Assembly (NCBI GenBank): GCA_016704895.1
Contig: JADIZG010000064.1
Span: 34,534 to 98,533, forward strand
Source of the DNA: Betaproteobacteria bacterium
GTDB taxonomy: Bacteria; Pseudomonadota; Gammaproteobacteria; Burkholderiales; Casimicrobiaceae
Length of the DNA stretch: 64,000 nucleotides
Reading direction: 5' to 3'
Shown here one piece after another: positions 47,610 to 58,052 of this stretch (position 1 is its first letter; every line of letters starts with the position of its first letter). Below the pieces are notes generated by a model that saw only the letters and a program-made list of their open reading frames with translations, did no database searches and was not told the origin of the DNA. The translations under genes and the position numbers were made by a program.

Positions 47610-48893
47610 GCGGTCGCGGCCGCGGCCGCCGCCGTACCCGCCGACAGCGCCTCGAGGTGCGCCACCCGCAGCGCCGCGGGCGGATGCGAATCGTGGAACG
47701 CCGAATGCAGCGGATCCGGCGTCAGCGTCGCCGCGTTGTCCTCGTAGAGCCGCACGAGCGCCGACACCATCGCGCCCGCGGACGTCTGTCGCGCGGCGTA
47801 CGCGTCCGCCTCGTACTCGTGCCGGCGCGAATACCACGACGCGACCGGCGCGAGCAGGAACGTGAACACCGGCAGCACGAGGAAGAACAGCACGAGCGCG
47901 ACGCCCGGACGCTCGGGCGACGGCGGCACGTAGAGGCCGCCGTAGAACCAGTCGGCGCGCGCGAGCCACGCGAGCAGCGCGAAGAACGCGAGCGACATCG
48001 CGGCCGACCACGCGATGCGCTTCGCGATGTGCCTGAGCTTGAAGTGGCCCAGCTCGTGCGCGAGCACGGCCTCGGTCTCCTCGGGCGCGAGGCGCTCGAC
48101 GAGCGTGTCGAACATCACGATGCGCTTCGCGCGGCCGAAACCGGTGAAGTAGGCGTTGCCATGGCTCGAGCGCTTCGAACCGTCCATCAGGTAGAGCCCG
48201 CGCGACGCGAAGCCGCATCGCGCGAGCAGCGCCTCGATGCGCGTCCGCGCGGGCCCGTCGGGCATCGGCGTGAACTTGTTGAACAGCGGCGCGATCACCG
48301 TCGGGTAGAGCGCGAGCAGGAGGAACTGGAAGCCCATCCACGCGCCCCACGCCCACAGCCACCACGCGCCGCCCGCGTAGCGCATCAGCGCGATCACGAG
48401 CGCCGCGAGCGGGAGGCCCAGGATCGCGCCGACGAGGACGCCCTTGCCGAGATCGGCGAGCCACGTGCCGAGTCTCGTCCGGTTGAAGCCGAAGCGCGAC
48501 TCGATCGCGAACGTCCGCCAGGCGGAGAACGGCAGCGAGACGAGCGCCGACAGCAGCACGATCGCGACGATCAGCATCAGGTCCTGCACGAGCGGCGGGA
48601 CGTCGACGAGGCCCGTCGCCCCCGGTCAGGAACGCGACGCCGCGGCCGCGCGTCAGCAGGACGAGCAGCGCCGTCCCGGCGATCGACGAGACGATGGCGA
48701 CCCGGGTGTGCGCGATCGTGTAGTCGGCCGCCTTGCGGTGGGCGTCGAGGCCGATGCGGCTCGCGAATGCCGGCGGGACCGCGTCGCGGTGGCGACGCAC
48801 GTGCGCGACGTGCCGGAACGCGAGCAAGAGCTCGAGCGCCAGCGTGAGTGCGACGGCGGCGAGGAAGATCGTGGTGAACGTTGGTGCGGTCAC
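47606..48893 (-). CDS. M48-family membrane metallopeptidase (CAAX protease-like; frameshifted)
   Basis: About 428 residues. An N-terminal helix (FTTIFLAAVALTLALELLLA) and more helices flank the catalytic region. Zinc motif HELGH in EAVLAHELGHFKLRHIAK; NAYFTGFGRAKRIVMFDTLV; downstream Glu in RRHEYEADAYAARQ; C-terminal FHDSHPPAALRV. These are Ste24/CAAX prenyl protease-like features. An extra base in the C run 48619-48623 is repaired to LTGATGLVDVPPLVQDLMLI. GTG 48893 preferred. Divergent from orn, with a TAGAAT between. Confidence 0.92.
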
Positions 48894-48933
48894 GGGGGGG
48901 CGGTGCTGGCGGCTGTGCGAAAATGACGCCTTC

Positions 48934-48939
48934 ATTCTA
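48934..48939 (-). promoter_or_regulatory. Candidate -10 (TAGAAT) for M48-PCD-rsgA
   Basis: TAGAAT on the minus strand, about 40 bp before the M48 start. Confidence 0.45.
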
Positions 48940-48968
48940 CGCGAGCGGCCCCCCCTGCCGCCGACCCG

Positions 48969-49544
48969 ATGCCCGCTGCCGCGCCCCCGATTTCCGCCGC
49001 CGACGACCGCCTGGTCTGGATCGACCTGGAGATGACGGGGCTCAAACCCGACAGCGACCGCATCATCGAGGTCGCGCTCGTGGTCACCGACGCGTCGCTC
49101 GCCACCATCGCGGAGGCGCCGGTCTGGGTGGTGCACCAGTCCGATGCGACGCTGGCGGGCATGGACTCGTGGAACCAGGGCACGCATGGGCGCTCGGGCC
49201 TGATCGACAGGGTGAAGGCGTCGACGATGGACGAGGCGACGGTCGAGGCGGCCGCGCTCGCGTTCCTGCGCGAGCACGTGCCGGCGAAGGGCTCGCCGAT
49301 CTGCGGCAACTCGATCTGCCAGGACCGCCGCTTCCTCGCGCGCTGGATGCCCGTGCTCGAGGACCACTTCCACTACCGCAACCTCGACGTGTCGACGCTC
49401 AAGGAGCTCGCCCGCCGCTGGCAGCCCGACGTCGCGAAGGCGTTCTCGAAGGAGTCGAAGCATACCGCGCTCGCCGACGTCTACGAGTCGATCGAGGAGA
49501 TGAAGCACTACCGGCAGCACTTCCTGCGGATCGGCCCCGCCTGA
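48969..49544 (+). CDS. orn: Oligoribonuclease
   Basis: 191 residues. 3'-5' exonuclease that degrades 2-5 nt RNAs, and pGpG from c-di-GMP turnover. DEDDh motifs: [59 protein letters not shown]. Family length. DSF signalling in other species acts through c-di-GMP, but no functional link is shown here. Confidence 0.97.
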   Translation: MPAAAPPISAADDRLVWIDLEMTGLKPDSDRIIEVALVVTDASLATIAEAPVWVVHQSDATLAGMDSWNQGTHGRSGLIDRVKASTMDEATVEAAALAFLREHVPAKGSPICGNSICQDRRFLARWMPVLEDHFHYRNLDVSTLKELARRWQPDVAKAFSKESKHTALADVYESIEEMKHYRQHFLRIGPA

Positions 49545-49548
49545 CGCG

Positions 49549-50136
49549 ATGAATCCCCACGACCGGATGAAGTTCTGCAGCGAGTGCGGCTCGCCGGACG
49601 TCGCGTGGCGCATCCCCGACGGCGACACGGTCCCGCGCGAGGTTTGCGGCGCGTGCGGCGCGATCCACTACCGCAATCCGAAGGTGGTCGTCGGCTGCCT
49701 CGCGACCTGGGAGGACCGCGTGCTGCTGTGCCGGCGCGCGATCGAGCCCCGCCACGGCCTGTGGACGCTGCCGGCGGGCTTCATGGAGAACGGCGAGACG
49801 CTGGCGGCAGGCGCGGCGCGCGAGACGATCGAGGAGGCGCGCGCGCGCGTCGACGTCGGCGAGCTCTACACGGTGATCAGCCTGCCGCAGATCAGCCAGG
49901 TCTACGTGATGTTCCGATCGCGGCTCCTCGACCTCGATTTCGGACCGGGTCCCGAGAGCCTCGAGGTGCGGCTGTTCCACGAGGACGAGATCCCGTGGGA
50001 CCGGATCGCGTTCCGCACGATCGCGCGCACGCTGCGCAACTACTTCCTGGACCGCCGCGACGGCGCGTTCCCGCTGCACGTCTCGGCGCTCGAACGTCGG
50101 GCGCGGTTCGAGCCCGACCTCTCCGGCGCCGCCTGA
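49549..50136 (+). CDS. Nudix hydrolase with zinc ribbon (NudC-like short form)
   Basis: 195 residues. An N-terminal zinc ribbon (MKFCSECGS with later VCGACGAIHYRNPK) precedes the Nudix domain with box GFMENGETLAAGAARETIEE-ARA. Such proteins hydrolyse nucleoside diphosphate derivatives; the substrate is not fixed by sequence. It begins 4 bp after orn and probably shares its transcript. Confidence 0.9.
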   Translation: MNPHDRMKFCSECGSPDVAWRIPDGDTVPREVCGACGAIHYRNPKVVVGCLATWEDRVLLCRRAIEPRHGLWTLPAGFMENGETLAAGAARETIEEARARVDVGELYTVISLPQISQVYVMFRSRLLDLDFGPGPESLEVRLFHEDEIPWDRIAFRTIARTLRNYFLDRRDGAFPLHVSALERRARFEPDLSGAA

Positions 50137-50191
50137 TCCGCGCGAAGCGGCCGTCGGGCCGACGGGGTGCACGCGATCGGTGCGGAAAGGC

Positions 50192-50250
50192 GTCGGCCTG
50201 AAGGCCGACCCACCCGAAGCGCAGCGCCGTGGGTCGGCCTTCGGGCCGGC
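50192..50250. repeat. REP-like imperfect inverted repeat before the TAXI gene
   Basis: Two 22-base arms: GTCGGCCTGAAGGCCGACCC (plus AC) and GTGGGTCGGCCTTCGGGCCG (plus GC), complementary at 20 of 22 positions. Each arm holds an internal GGCCT-GAAGGCC-type palindrome. Related to 32711-32772. Confidence 0.6.
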
Positions 50251-50392
50251 CGGGCGCATCCTGCCGCCTTCGGAACCTGCGGTAGACTTGCGCGGTCGCA
50301 CACCGACAGGCGCACCGACCCGGGGGACCCGCGGGCGAGCGCGCCACGACCGCCGGCGCGAGACCGCGCCGGCAAGCCTTCTGGAGGATTCG

Positions 50393-51367
50393 ATGCAAGC
50401 ATTCGTCCGCGCGGCGCTCGCCGCGACCACTGCCCTTGCGCTCTGTGCCGGCGCCCCCGCGCTCGCGCAGCAGGGCAACCGCATCTCGATCACGACCGGC
50501 GGCACCGGCGGCGTCTACTACCCGCTGGGCGGCGGGATGGCGAACATCCTGTCGAAGTACGTTCCCGGCATGCAGGCCACCGCCGAGGTCACCGGCGGAT
50601 CCGTGGACAACCTGAAGCTCCTGAGCGCGGGCAAGTCGGAAGTCGGCTTCTCGATGGTCGATGCCGCATGGGACGGCTACAAGGGCCAGGGGAAGTTCAA
50701 GGACGCGGCGGTCGCCGCGCGGACGCTGATGGTCCTCTATCCGAACCGCATGCAGGTCGTGACGGTCGAGGGTTCGGGCATCGGCAAGCTCTCCGACCTC
50801 AAGGGCAAGCGCGTGTCGACCGGCTCGCCGGGCAGCGGCGTCGAGGTGATGGCGCTGCGCGTGCTCGAGGCGGCCGGGATCGACCCGAAGTCCGACATCA
50901 AGCAGGAGCGCCTGGGCGCGGCCGAGAGCGTCAACGCGATCAAGGACCGCAAGATCGACGCGTTCTTCTGGGTCGGCGGCGTGCCCACCGCGGCGATCAC
51001 CGACCTCGCGGCGACGCCGGGCACGAAGGTCAAGCTGATCGACCACTCGGAGGCCATCACGGCGATGAACGCGAAGCACGGGCCGCTCTACGTGAAGGGG
51101 ATCATCCCGGCGAACTCGTACGCGGGCCAGGACAAGCCGGTCGAGAACATCGACGTCTGGAACGTCCTCATCGCAACCGACAAGATGAGCAACGAGATGG
51201 CCTACCAGGTCGTCAAGACGCTGATGGAGAAGAAGCCCGAGCTGGTCGCCGTGCACAAGGAGGCGCAGAACATCGACGTCAAGTACCAGGCGCTCGGCTC
51301 GCCGGTGCCGTGGCACCCGGGCGCGAAGAAGTATTTCGAGGAGCAGGGCGTCAAGTTCCCGAACTGA
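50393..51367 (+). CDS. TAXI-family TRAP transporter solute-binding protein
   Basis: 324 residues. Periplasmic binding component of a TRAP uptake system. Signal peptide (AALAATTALALCAGAPALAQ); then ISITTGGTGGVYYPLGGGMA, the glycine-rich TAXI start, TAEVTGGSVDNLKLLSAGKS, GKRVSTGSPGSGVEVMALRV and DAFFWVGGVPTAAITDLA. Ligand unknown; glutamate-like acids are bound by some relatives. GGAGG precedes the ATG. The matching fused permease is 3 kb away at 54287. Confidence 0.93.
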   Translation: MQAFVRAALAATTALALCAGAPALAQQGNRISITTGGTGGVYYPLGGGMANILSKYVPGMQATAEVTGGSVDNLKLLSAGKSEVGFSMVDAAWDGYKGQGKFKDAAVAARTLMVLYPNRMQVVTVEGSGIGKLSDLKGKRVSTGSPGSGVEVMALRVLEAAGIDPKSDIKQERLGAAESVNAIKDRKIDAFFWVGGVPTAAITDLAATPGTKVKLIDHSEAITAMNAKHGPLYVKGIIPANSYAGQDKPVENIDVWNVLIATDKMSNEMAYQVVKTLMEKKPELVAVHKEAQNIDVKYQALGSPVPWHPGAKKYFEEQGVKFPN

Positions 51368-51393
51368 CGAGCCTGCGCAGCGGGAACGCGGTG

Positions 51394-51419
51394 CAAGGGC
51401 GGCCCGAGGGCCGCCCTTG
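51394..51419. terminator. Strong bidirectional hairpin between TAXI and glycosyltransferase genes
   Basis: Perfect 12-bp stem CAAGGGCGGCCC / GGGCCGCCCTTG with a two-base loop, followed by TGGCTTT. Lies between convergent stops. Confidence 0.75.
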
Positions 51420-51448
51420 TGGCTTTCAGTGGGTCGAGGGGGCGGCGC

Positions 51449-53307
51449 CTACGGGCGCAGGTCGTCGGGCACCGTCCCGTAGTCGTACTCGCGCCCCGGC
51501 GCGATCGCCTCGATCAGCATGTCGTCGGGCTCCAGGGCGAGGTAGTCGTAGCCCCCGGGCTGGTAGCGGCGATGCGGGTCGATCGCGTTGTAGAAGTCGC
51601 GGCGCCGGAGCCGGTCCTCGCGGCGGATCGACTTGAGGTGGTAGAGGCGCAGGTCGATCGGCACGATGCGCCCGTATTTCCGGAGGTGGTCCGGGTACCA
51701 CTGGCCGTGCAGCTCGCTGTCGAGGTCGTAGGCGACGCGCGGCGGCACGCGGAAGAAGCGGGCGCGCGTCTTCGTGCCCCACACGCCGTCCTGCCGGTAG
51801 TGCCGGGGACTGTCCCACAGCTCCTTCAGCGACACGGCGATCGACACGACGTCGCCGGGCAGGAACGCGCCTGCGATCTCGCGAAGCCGCGAGAGGAACC
51901 CCGACTCGTAGCGTTCGTCCGCGTCGCAGCAGAGCACCCAGTCGAACCCGAGCTGCCGCGCGCGCTCGACGAGCCTGAGCTTGTTGTCGCGCTCGCGCCA
52001 TGCGTGGTCCGGCGACGGCGGATTGGCGATCCGGTCCGCGACCGAAGGCTCGCGCTCGAGCAGCGCCGCTGTCGCATCGGTCGAACCGTCGTCCAGCGCG
52101 ACGATCGCGTCGACGTGGCCGCGCAGGTGGTCGAGGCAGCCGGGCAGCCAGTACGCCTCGTTGCGCAGCTGCATGACGGCAGCGACGCGCGGACGGCGGC
52201 GGGCGCGCACGGCAGGACCTGGGGCGGCCGCTTCCGCGATCGGCGCACATTCGCGCAGGGCGCTCGAGTCTCTTCGTCGCACAGCATGCGTCCGCAGCGC
52301 GGACATGCCCGAAGCCACGGTGTCGGCACGACGCTTCCGGGCGGCGGCGGCGGGACGGGCGGCGCGTCGTGCAGCGCGGGAGCACCGCCCGGCCCGCGCA
52401 GCGCCGCGCTCGCGTAGGCGACGCGCGAGAACTCGCGTCCCCAGTCACCGTCGCGGTTCGCGATGGCGCTCTCAGGTGCCAGCTTCGCGAGCGTCGCGAC
52501 AGGGTCCGGGTCGTGGCGCGCGTTGCGCCCGTGCCGGCGGTCGTCGAACGATAGGTGCAGCAGCCGGACACGGTCGCAGGCGAGCAGCGTCCCGCCAGCC
52601 ATCTCGAGGCGGAGGCGCACGTTGTCGTCGTCGCCTCCCCATCCGGCGAGGGCCTCGTCGTAGCCATGGATCGCCTCGAACGCCGCGCGCGGCGCGCAGA
52701 TCGACCCGTAGTACGAGACGATCGTCGGCGACGGCGTCGCGATCTCGGCGAAGTGCTGCGCGATGCTCCGTCCCCACCGGAGATCGCGGAAGCTCGCGAA
52801 CTCGACGCGGCCGACCGCGATGCCGCCCGGGAAGTCCTTGACCGCGTCGAGCGCGATGCCCGGGGCGTCGCCCGCGTAGGCCGACTCGGGCGACGCGACG
52901 AACACGTACCGTCCCGACGCGTGACGCAGCCCCACGTTGATCGCGCGGCAGGGGGGCCGCCAGGGATGCGGCACGTCGTTGACGACGACCTTCCATCGGA
53001 TGCCCGGGTAAGCGCGCGCGAGCTCGACGAGTTCGCGCTCGTCGGCGGGATCGTCCATCGCGACGACGACCTCCAGGCCGTCGCGCGCGAGCCACTGCGC
53101 GTTGTGCGCGAGCGCCTGCCGGAACGCCAGGAACCTCCGGTAGAACGGCAGGACGACCGACAGGATCGGCGCAGCGTCCGGGGATGCCGCGGCGGTCGCC
53201 TCGGGCCGACGCGCGGGCGCCCCGGCGCCCGCATCGGCGCCGCAGCAGTGCTTGTAGCGTCTGCCGCTGCCGCAGGGGCACGGATCGTTGCGGGACACGA
53301 CGGCCAT
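51449..53307 (-). CDS. SEC-C motif protein with two glycosyltransferase-2 domains (frameshifted)
   Basis: About 620 residues. It opens with a SEC-C zinc motif, RNDPCPCGSGRRYKHCCG, then a first GT-A domain: ILSVVLPFYRRFLAFRQALA, VVVAMDDPADERELVELARA, GRYVFVASPESAYAGDAPGI, GYDEALAGWGGDDDNVRLRL. A zinc-ribbon-like linker follows (ACPRCGRMLCDEE). After a frame break near 52258-52275 comes a second GT2 domain: VAAVMQLRNEAYWLPGCLDH, VDAIVALDDGSTDATAALLE, DWVLCCDADERYESGFLSRL. Both have the DxD-like acidic residues of active enzymes. It probably builds an envelope glycan. The shift may hide a gene boundary, so two proteins are possible. Confidence 0.78.
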
Positions 53308-53757
53308 GGTCGACGAACGGCGCGCCTTGCACCGTGCCGGGGATGATGCCACGGGCGGCGCGGCCGTCCGCGTCGGCGTGCAACCGGCTGACGTTGCGGT
53401 GCCGCCCGGGTGCGAGGAAATGCCTCGGGGGGCAGGGCGCCGCGTTCCCGAATCGACGCGCCCGCGCGGCGCGATCGCGACGGTGGGCGGGGGGGGGGGG
53501 GGGCCGGCGTTCCGGGGTGCGCCTCTCAGGGAGGAGGACGCTGACGGCCGGGCCCGCAGCGCGGGCTCGGGGGGGGGGGGGGGGGGGGGGCTCGGGGAGC
53601 GGCGCTCTCTGCGCTGGAGGGGGAGGCGGCGGGGGGGTACAAGGAGTGGGGAGCACGAGAGCGCGGCGTTGACGGTGTACGACCCGGGGGGGGGGGGGGG
53701 GGGACGACGTTCTGTGGGCGAGGGGAAGCGCGCGGCGCGGTCGCGGCCGCGACCGCG
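53308..53757. other. Low-quality intergenic stretch with poly-G runs
   Basis: G runs at 53489-53503, 53569-53590 and 53686-53703 within GC-only sequence. Reading frames here are compositional, with no recognisable protein. The first 60 bp should hold the glycosyltransferase promoter, but none is clear. Confidence 0.6.
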
Positions 53758-54150
53758 TCAGACCGCCGCGAGCGCGCGATCGAGCCTCGACCGGACCTCG
53801 CGGGCGAGCGGCTCGACGTCCGCGCGGCCGGTGAGCTCGAAGAGCGCGATCGGGTCGAGCATCTCGACGTGCACCTGGCCCGCCGCGTCCTCGCGGACGA
53901 CGACGTTGCACGGCAACAGCAGCCCGATCGCCGGCTCGGCGTCGAACGCCTTCGCGGCGAACGACGGGTTGCACGCGCCGAGGATCTTCTGGCGCGGGCG
54001 GTCGAGGTCGAGCTTCTTCTTGAGCGTCGCCTGGACGTCGATCTCGGTGAGGATGCCGAAACCTTCCGCGCCCAGCGCCGCGGTCACGCGCTCGACGGCG
54101 GTATCGAAGGGGAGGGCGACGGTGCGCCCGAATCCGTAGCGGTTCTTCAT
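53758..54150 (-). CDS. DUF302 family protein
   Basis: 130 residues: YGFGRTVALPFDTAVERVTA, ALGAEGFGILTEIDVQATLK, KILGACNPSFAAKAFDAEPA, GLLLPCNVVVREDAAGQVHV. These segments match DUF302, a small cytoplasmic or periplasmic fold of unknown role. No signal peptide. Divergent from the TRAP permease. Confidence 0.9.
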   Translation of the reverse strand: MKNRYGFGRTVALPFDTAVERVTAALGAEGFGILTEIDVQATLKKKLDLDRPRQKILGACNPSFAAKAFDAEPAIGLLLPCNVVVREDAAGQVHVEMLDPIALFELTGRADVEPLAREVRSRLDRALAAV

Positions 54151-54286
54151 GCTGGCTCCATGGAAGAGAGGCATGACGATACGCGAGCACGCGACCTCGA
54201 CGAAGTGACTCCGGTCACAGAGCGCCGTATCCGGGTATCTTGCGTGCTACGCTTGCCGCCCATCGGGTGAGAGGAAGGAATTGCCT

Positions 54287-56373
54287 GTGGCCGAAGAGCC
54301 CCTTCGTCCGGCGACGGAGACGGCGACCGATGCTGTCGTGTCCGAGGACAGCCTCCGGGTCGCGGAAGCGTTCGTCGAGCAGGAGGAAGGCGGCACCAGC
54401 CGCCACCGCGGCCTGCTCGGGCACGCGACGACGGCGCTGCTCGTCGCGATGAGCCTGTTCCACCTGTACGCGGCGCTCGAAATCGTGCCCGCGCAGGTGC
54501 TGCGCCCGGTGCACGTCGGCTTCATGCTGGTCCTCGTGTTCCTGCTGTTCCCGGTCGCGGCGCCCTACCGCCACCGGCTGATGTGGTGGGACGTCGTCGG
54601 CGCGGCGCTCGGCTTCGCGACGATCGCCTACCTGCTCGCCGGCGGCGACGACATCTGGGACCGCAACGTCACGCCGAGCGCGAGCGACACGTTCTTCGGC
54701 TTCGCGTTCCTGCTGCTCGTCCTCGAGGCCTGCCGGCGCACGTCGGGCTGGATCATGACCTTCGTGATCGGGGCGTTCGTCGCCTACGCGTTCGCGGGGC
54801 CGTGGCTGCCCGGCGAGTGGTCGCACCGGGGCTACGACATCGCGAGCCTGTCGGGCTTCCTCTACCAGACGCTCGAAGGCATCTTCGGCACCGCGGTCGA
54901 CGTGTCGTCGACGCTCATCATCCTGTTCACGATCTACGGCGCGTTCCTGCAGCAGTCGGGCGCGGGCCGCTTCTTCCTCGACTGGAGCTTCGCCGCGATG
55001 GGCGGCAGGCACGCGAGCGCGGGGCGCACCGTCGTCCTCGCTTCGTTCCTGCTGGGCGGTCCGTCGGGCTCCGGCGTCGCGACCACGGTGACGATCGGAT
55101 CGGTCGCCTGGCCGATGCTCGCGAAGGCCGGCTACGGAAAGGAGGCTGCCGGCGGACTGCTCGCCGCCGGAGGCCTGGGCGCGATCATCTCGCCGCCGGT
55201 GCTGGGCGCCGCGGCGTTCCTGATCGCCGAGTTCCTGAAGATCGGCTACCTCGACGTGATCATGATGGCGGTCGTCCCGACCTGCCTCTACTACCTTTCG
55301 CTGCTCGTGATGGTCGAGCTCGACGTGCGGCGCTTCGGCATGTCCGAGGTCGCGGCGGCGCGCGTGATGTCGCTGTGGGAGCTGACCCGGCGCTACGGCT
55401 TCCACTTCGTGTCGCTCGTGTCGATCGTCGCGTTTCTGCTCCTGGGCTTCTCGCCGGTGCTGTCGGTGTTCTGGGCGACCGTCGTCACGTTCGCGATGAG
55501 CTTCCTCGACCGCCAGAACGCGCTCTTCCCGCGCCGCCTCGTCACGGCGCTCAAGGACGGGTCCGGGCAGATGCTGAACGTCGCGGCGACCTGCGCGGCG
55601 GCGGGCATCATCGTGGGCGTCGTCGCGAAGACCGGGCTCGGCCTCAAGTTCTCGGCGATCGTGATCGCGTACGCGGGGGGCAGCCTCGCGCTGACGGCGC
55701 TCTACACCGCGGCGATCGTCTGGATCATCGGGCTCGCGGTGCCAGTCACCGCGAGCTACATCATCTGCGCCGTGATCGCGGCGCCCGCGCTCACGAAGCT
55801 CGGCGTGCCCGACTACGCGGCGCACATGTTCATCTTCTACTACGCGGTGCTCTCCGAGGTCTCGCCGCCGACGGCGCTCTCGCCGTTCGCGGCCGCGGCG
55901 ATCACCGGCGGCGACCCGTACCGGACGACGCTGCATTCGTGGAAGTACACGCTGCCCGCGTTCGTCGTGCCGTTCGTGTTCGTGCTGTCGCCCGAAGGCG
56001 TCGGCCTCCTGCTCAAGACGCCGCCCGAGGGCTCGTGGCTCGGCGTCGCGTGGATCGCCGCGACCGCGCTCGCCGGCATCACCTCGCTCGCGTTCGGCGT
56101 GCAGGGATGGCTTGCGGGGCGGCTCTCCGCGTTCGAGCGGGCGATCCTGATCCTCGCGGGGCTGGCGCTCGTCTATCCGGCGCCGTGGAGCGACATCGGG
56201 CGCTGCGGGCATCCTCGCCGTCGCCGCGCGCAATGGTTCGTGCCGCCGCGGGCGGCGGCGTCACCGGCGCCAGCCGCCGTTCGCGCCCCTGGGGGGCGGC
56301 TCGGGGGTCCGGCGACCGACGGGCCGCAGGTCGCCGGCCCTCCGCACGGGGTGCGACGTCCGCGCAGGGCTAG
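54287..56373 (+). CDS. TRAP transporter fused 4TM/12TM permease (3' end uncertain)
   Basis: About 650-690 residues with many membrane helices; the fused DctQM permease type used by TAXI systems. Start GTG 54287 with AGGAAGGA seven bases upstream. Features: ASFLLGGPSGSGVATTVTIG, GGLLAAGGLGAIISPPVLGA, AAGIIVGVVAKTGLGLKFSA, YYAVLSEVSPPTALSPFAAA. After YPAPWSDI (about 56190) the frame is disturbed: GAAGILAVAA is in one frame and AQWFV in another, and no normal stop is found before the next gene. The first stop in any frame is at 56371-56373. Probably works with the binding protein at 50393. Confidence 0.85.
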
Positions 56374-56395
56374 GCCTGGGGGCAGCCAGCGTCGG

Positions 56396-56812
56396 GTGGA
56401 CGCACTGTTCGACCGCTACGGCGAGTTGCACCGCGACCCGACGAACCGGGCGATCCACGGGGTCTGCGTGCCGCTGGTCGCCTGGAGCCTGCTCGCGCTG
56501 GCGTGGTCGTGGTCGCCCGCCGCGGCCTACGTGCTGATCGGCGTGGCGGTCGCCTGCTACCTGACGCTCTCGTTCCCGATCGCCATGGGCGTGCTCGCCG
56601 TCGCCGCGGTGATGGTCTATCCGCTCACGCTACTCGGCACGTCGACGCTGCGGGTCGCGATCGCCGTGTTCGTCGCCGCGTGGATCGGGCTGATCGTCGG
56701 CCACCGGATCGAGGGCCGGAAGCCTTCGTTCCTCGAGGGCGTCCGGCTATTGCTCGTCGGTCCCGCGTGGCTGCTCGGGCGGATCTACCGGCGCGTGGGC
56801 ATCGCGTACTGA
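56396..56812 (+). CDS. Mpo1-like (DUF962) membrane protein
   Basis: 138 residues. FDRYGELHRDPTNRAIHGVC is the family start (H-R-x-P-x-N...I-H), followed by four hydrophobic segments and late VGHRIEGRKPSFLEG, LLVGPAWLLGRI. Yeast Mpo1 is a dioxygenase that shortens 2-hydroxy fatty acids; bacterial members are little studied. GTG 56396 is the best start. It reads in frame with the end of the TRAP gene only because that gene's stop appears lost. Confidence 0.82.
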   Translation: MDALFDRYGELHRDPTNRAIHGVCVPLVAWSLLALAWSWSPAAAYVLIGVAVACYLTLSFPIAMGVLAVAAVMVYPLTLLGTSTLRVAIAVFVAAWIGLIVGHRIEGRKPSFLEGVRLLLVGPAWLLGRIYRRVGIAY

Positions 56813-56817
56813 CGCAT

Positions 56818-58035
56818 TCAGGCAACGACGCGGATGCCCGCGTCGCCGAGCGCGCCGTGCAGCGCCTTCACGTGGTCGTGACCGGTCGTCTCGACGACGC
56901 AGACGACACGCACGGCGGAGAGATCCGGCCCGGAGAACGCGCGGTCGTGCACGATTTCCTTGATCGACGCGCCGCTCGCGGCGATCACCGCGGTGAGTCG
57001 CGCGAGGCCACCCGGGCGGTCGGAGATCGAGACGGTGAAGCGCGTGAGGCGTCCGTCGGTCACCAGGCCGGTCTCGATCACGCGGTCGAGGATCGTGAGG
57101 TCGATGTTGCCGCCGCACAGGACGAGCACGACCACCTTGCGCTTCAGGTGGTCGAGCTTCCCGGCGAGGAAGCCGGCGAGCGGCGCCGCGCCCGCACCCT
57201 CGACGACGCTCTTCTCGAGCTCGATCAGGCGCAGGATCGCGAGCGCGATCGACGCCTCGTCGACGGTGCAGAGCCGGTCGACGACGCGCCGGGCGATCGG
57301 GTAGTTGATCTCCCCCGTCTTCGCGACGGCCAGGCCGTCGGCGAGCGTCGGCGAGAGCGCGACCTGCACCGGGCCGTGCCGCGCGAACGCCGCGGCGAGC
57401 GACGGCGCGTTCTCCGGCTCGACGCCGACGATCTCGACCGCGGGCTTCTTCGCCTTCGCGACCAGCCCGATGCCGCTGATGAGGCCGCCGCCGCCGACCG
57501 GGACGACGATCGCCTCGACGCCGGGCGTCTGCTCGAGGATCTCGAGCCCCATCGTGCCCTGGCCCGCGATCACGTCCGCGTTGTCGTAGGGATGGATGAA
57601 CGCGAGGCCGCGTTCGGCCGCGATCTCCATCGCCTTGACGCGCGCCTCGGTCAGGTCCTCGCCGTGGAGGACGACCTCGGCGCCGAGCTGGCGGCAGTTG
57701 GTGACCTTGACCAGCGGCGCGAAGCGCGGCATCACGACGGCGACCGGGATGCCGAGCAGGCTGCCGTGGTAGGCGACGCCCTGCGCGTGGTTGCCGGCGG
57801 AGGCCGCGATCACGCCGCGGCGGCGCGCCTCGTCGGGCAGTCGCAGGAGCGCGTTGCGCGCGCCTCGCTCCTTGAAGCTGCCGGTGCGCTGCAGGTAGTC
57901 GAGCTTGCAGAAGACGTGCGCGCCCGTCAGCTTCGACAGCGGGATCGACTCGACGCAGGGGCTCTCGTAGATGCCGCCGCGGATGCGTTCGCGCGCGGCC
58001 TCGACGTCCGCCAGCGTAACGGTGGGCCCTTCCAT
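56818..58035 (-). CDS. ilvA: Threonine ammonia-lyase
   Basis: 405 residues. PLP enzyme turning threonine into 2-oxobutanoate, first step of isoleucine synthesis. PLP lysine in QRTGSFKERGARNALL, phosphate loop VPVGGGGLISGIGLVAKAKK, ASAGNHAQGVAYHG. A single ACT-like C-terminal domain (TRFTVSISDRPGGLARLTAV) indicates the shorter TdcB-like form rather than the two-ACT form. Followed 17 bp upstream in sequence order by the phosphomannomutase gene on the same strand. Confidence 0.94.
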   Translation of the reverse strand: MEGPTVTLADVEAARERIRGGIYESPCVESIPLSKLTGAHVFCKLDYLQRTGSFKERGARNALLRLPDEARRRGVIAASAGNHAQGVAYHGSLLGIPVAVVMPRFAPLVKVTNCRQLGAEVVLHGEDLTEARVKAMEIAAERGLAFIHPYDNADVIAGQGTMGLEILEQTPGVEAIVVPVGGGGLISGIGLVAKAKKPAVEIVGVEPENAPSLAAAFARHGPVQVALSPTLADGLAVAKTGEINYPIARRVVDRLCTVDEASIALAILRLIELEKSVVEGAGAAPLAGFLAGKLDHLKRKVVVLVLCGGNIDLTILDRVIETGLVTDGRLTRFTVSISDRPGGLARLTAVIAASGASIKEIVHDRAFSGPDLSAVRVVCVVETTGHDHVKALHGALGDAGIRVVA

Positions 58036-58052
58036 CGGGGGCGCTTCGGGGG

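Noticed and set aside
54281..56812. A single 843-residue protein joining the TRAP permease and the Mpo1-like protein
   Set aside because: The linker is low-complexity and the permease end is split over frames; the join is best explained by a lost stop codon.
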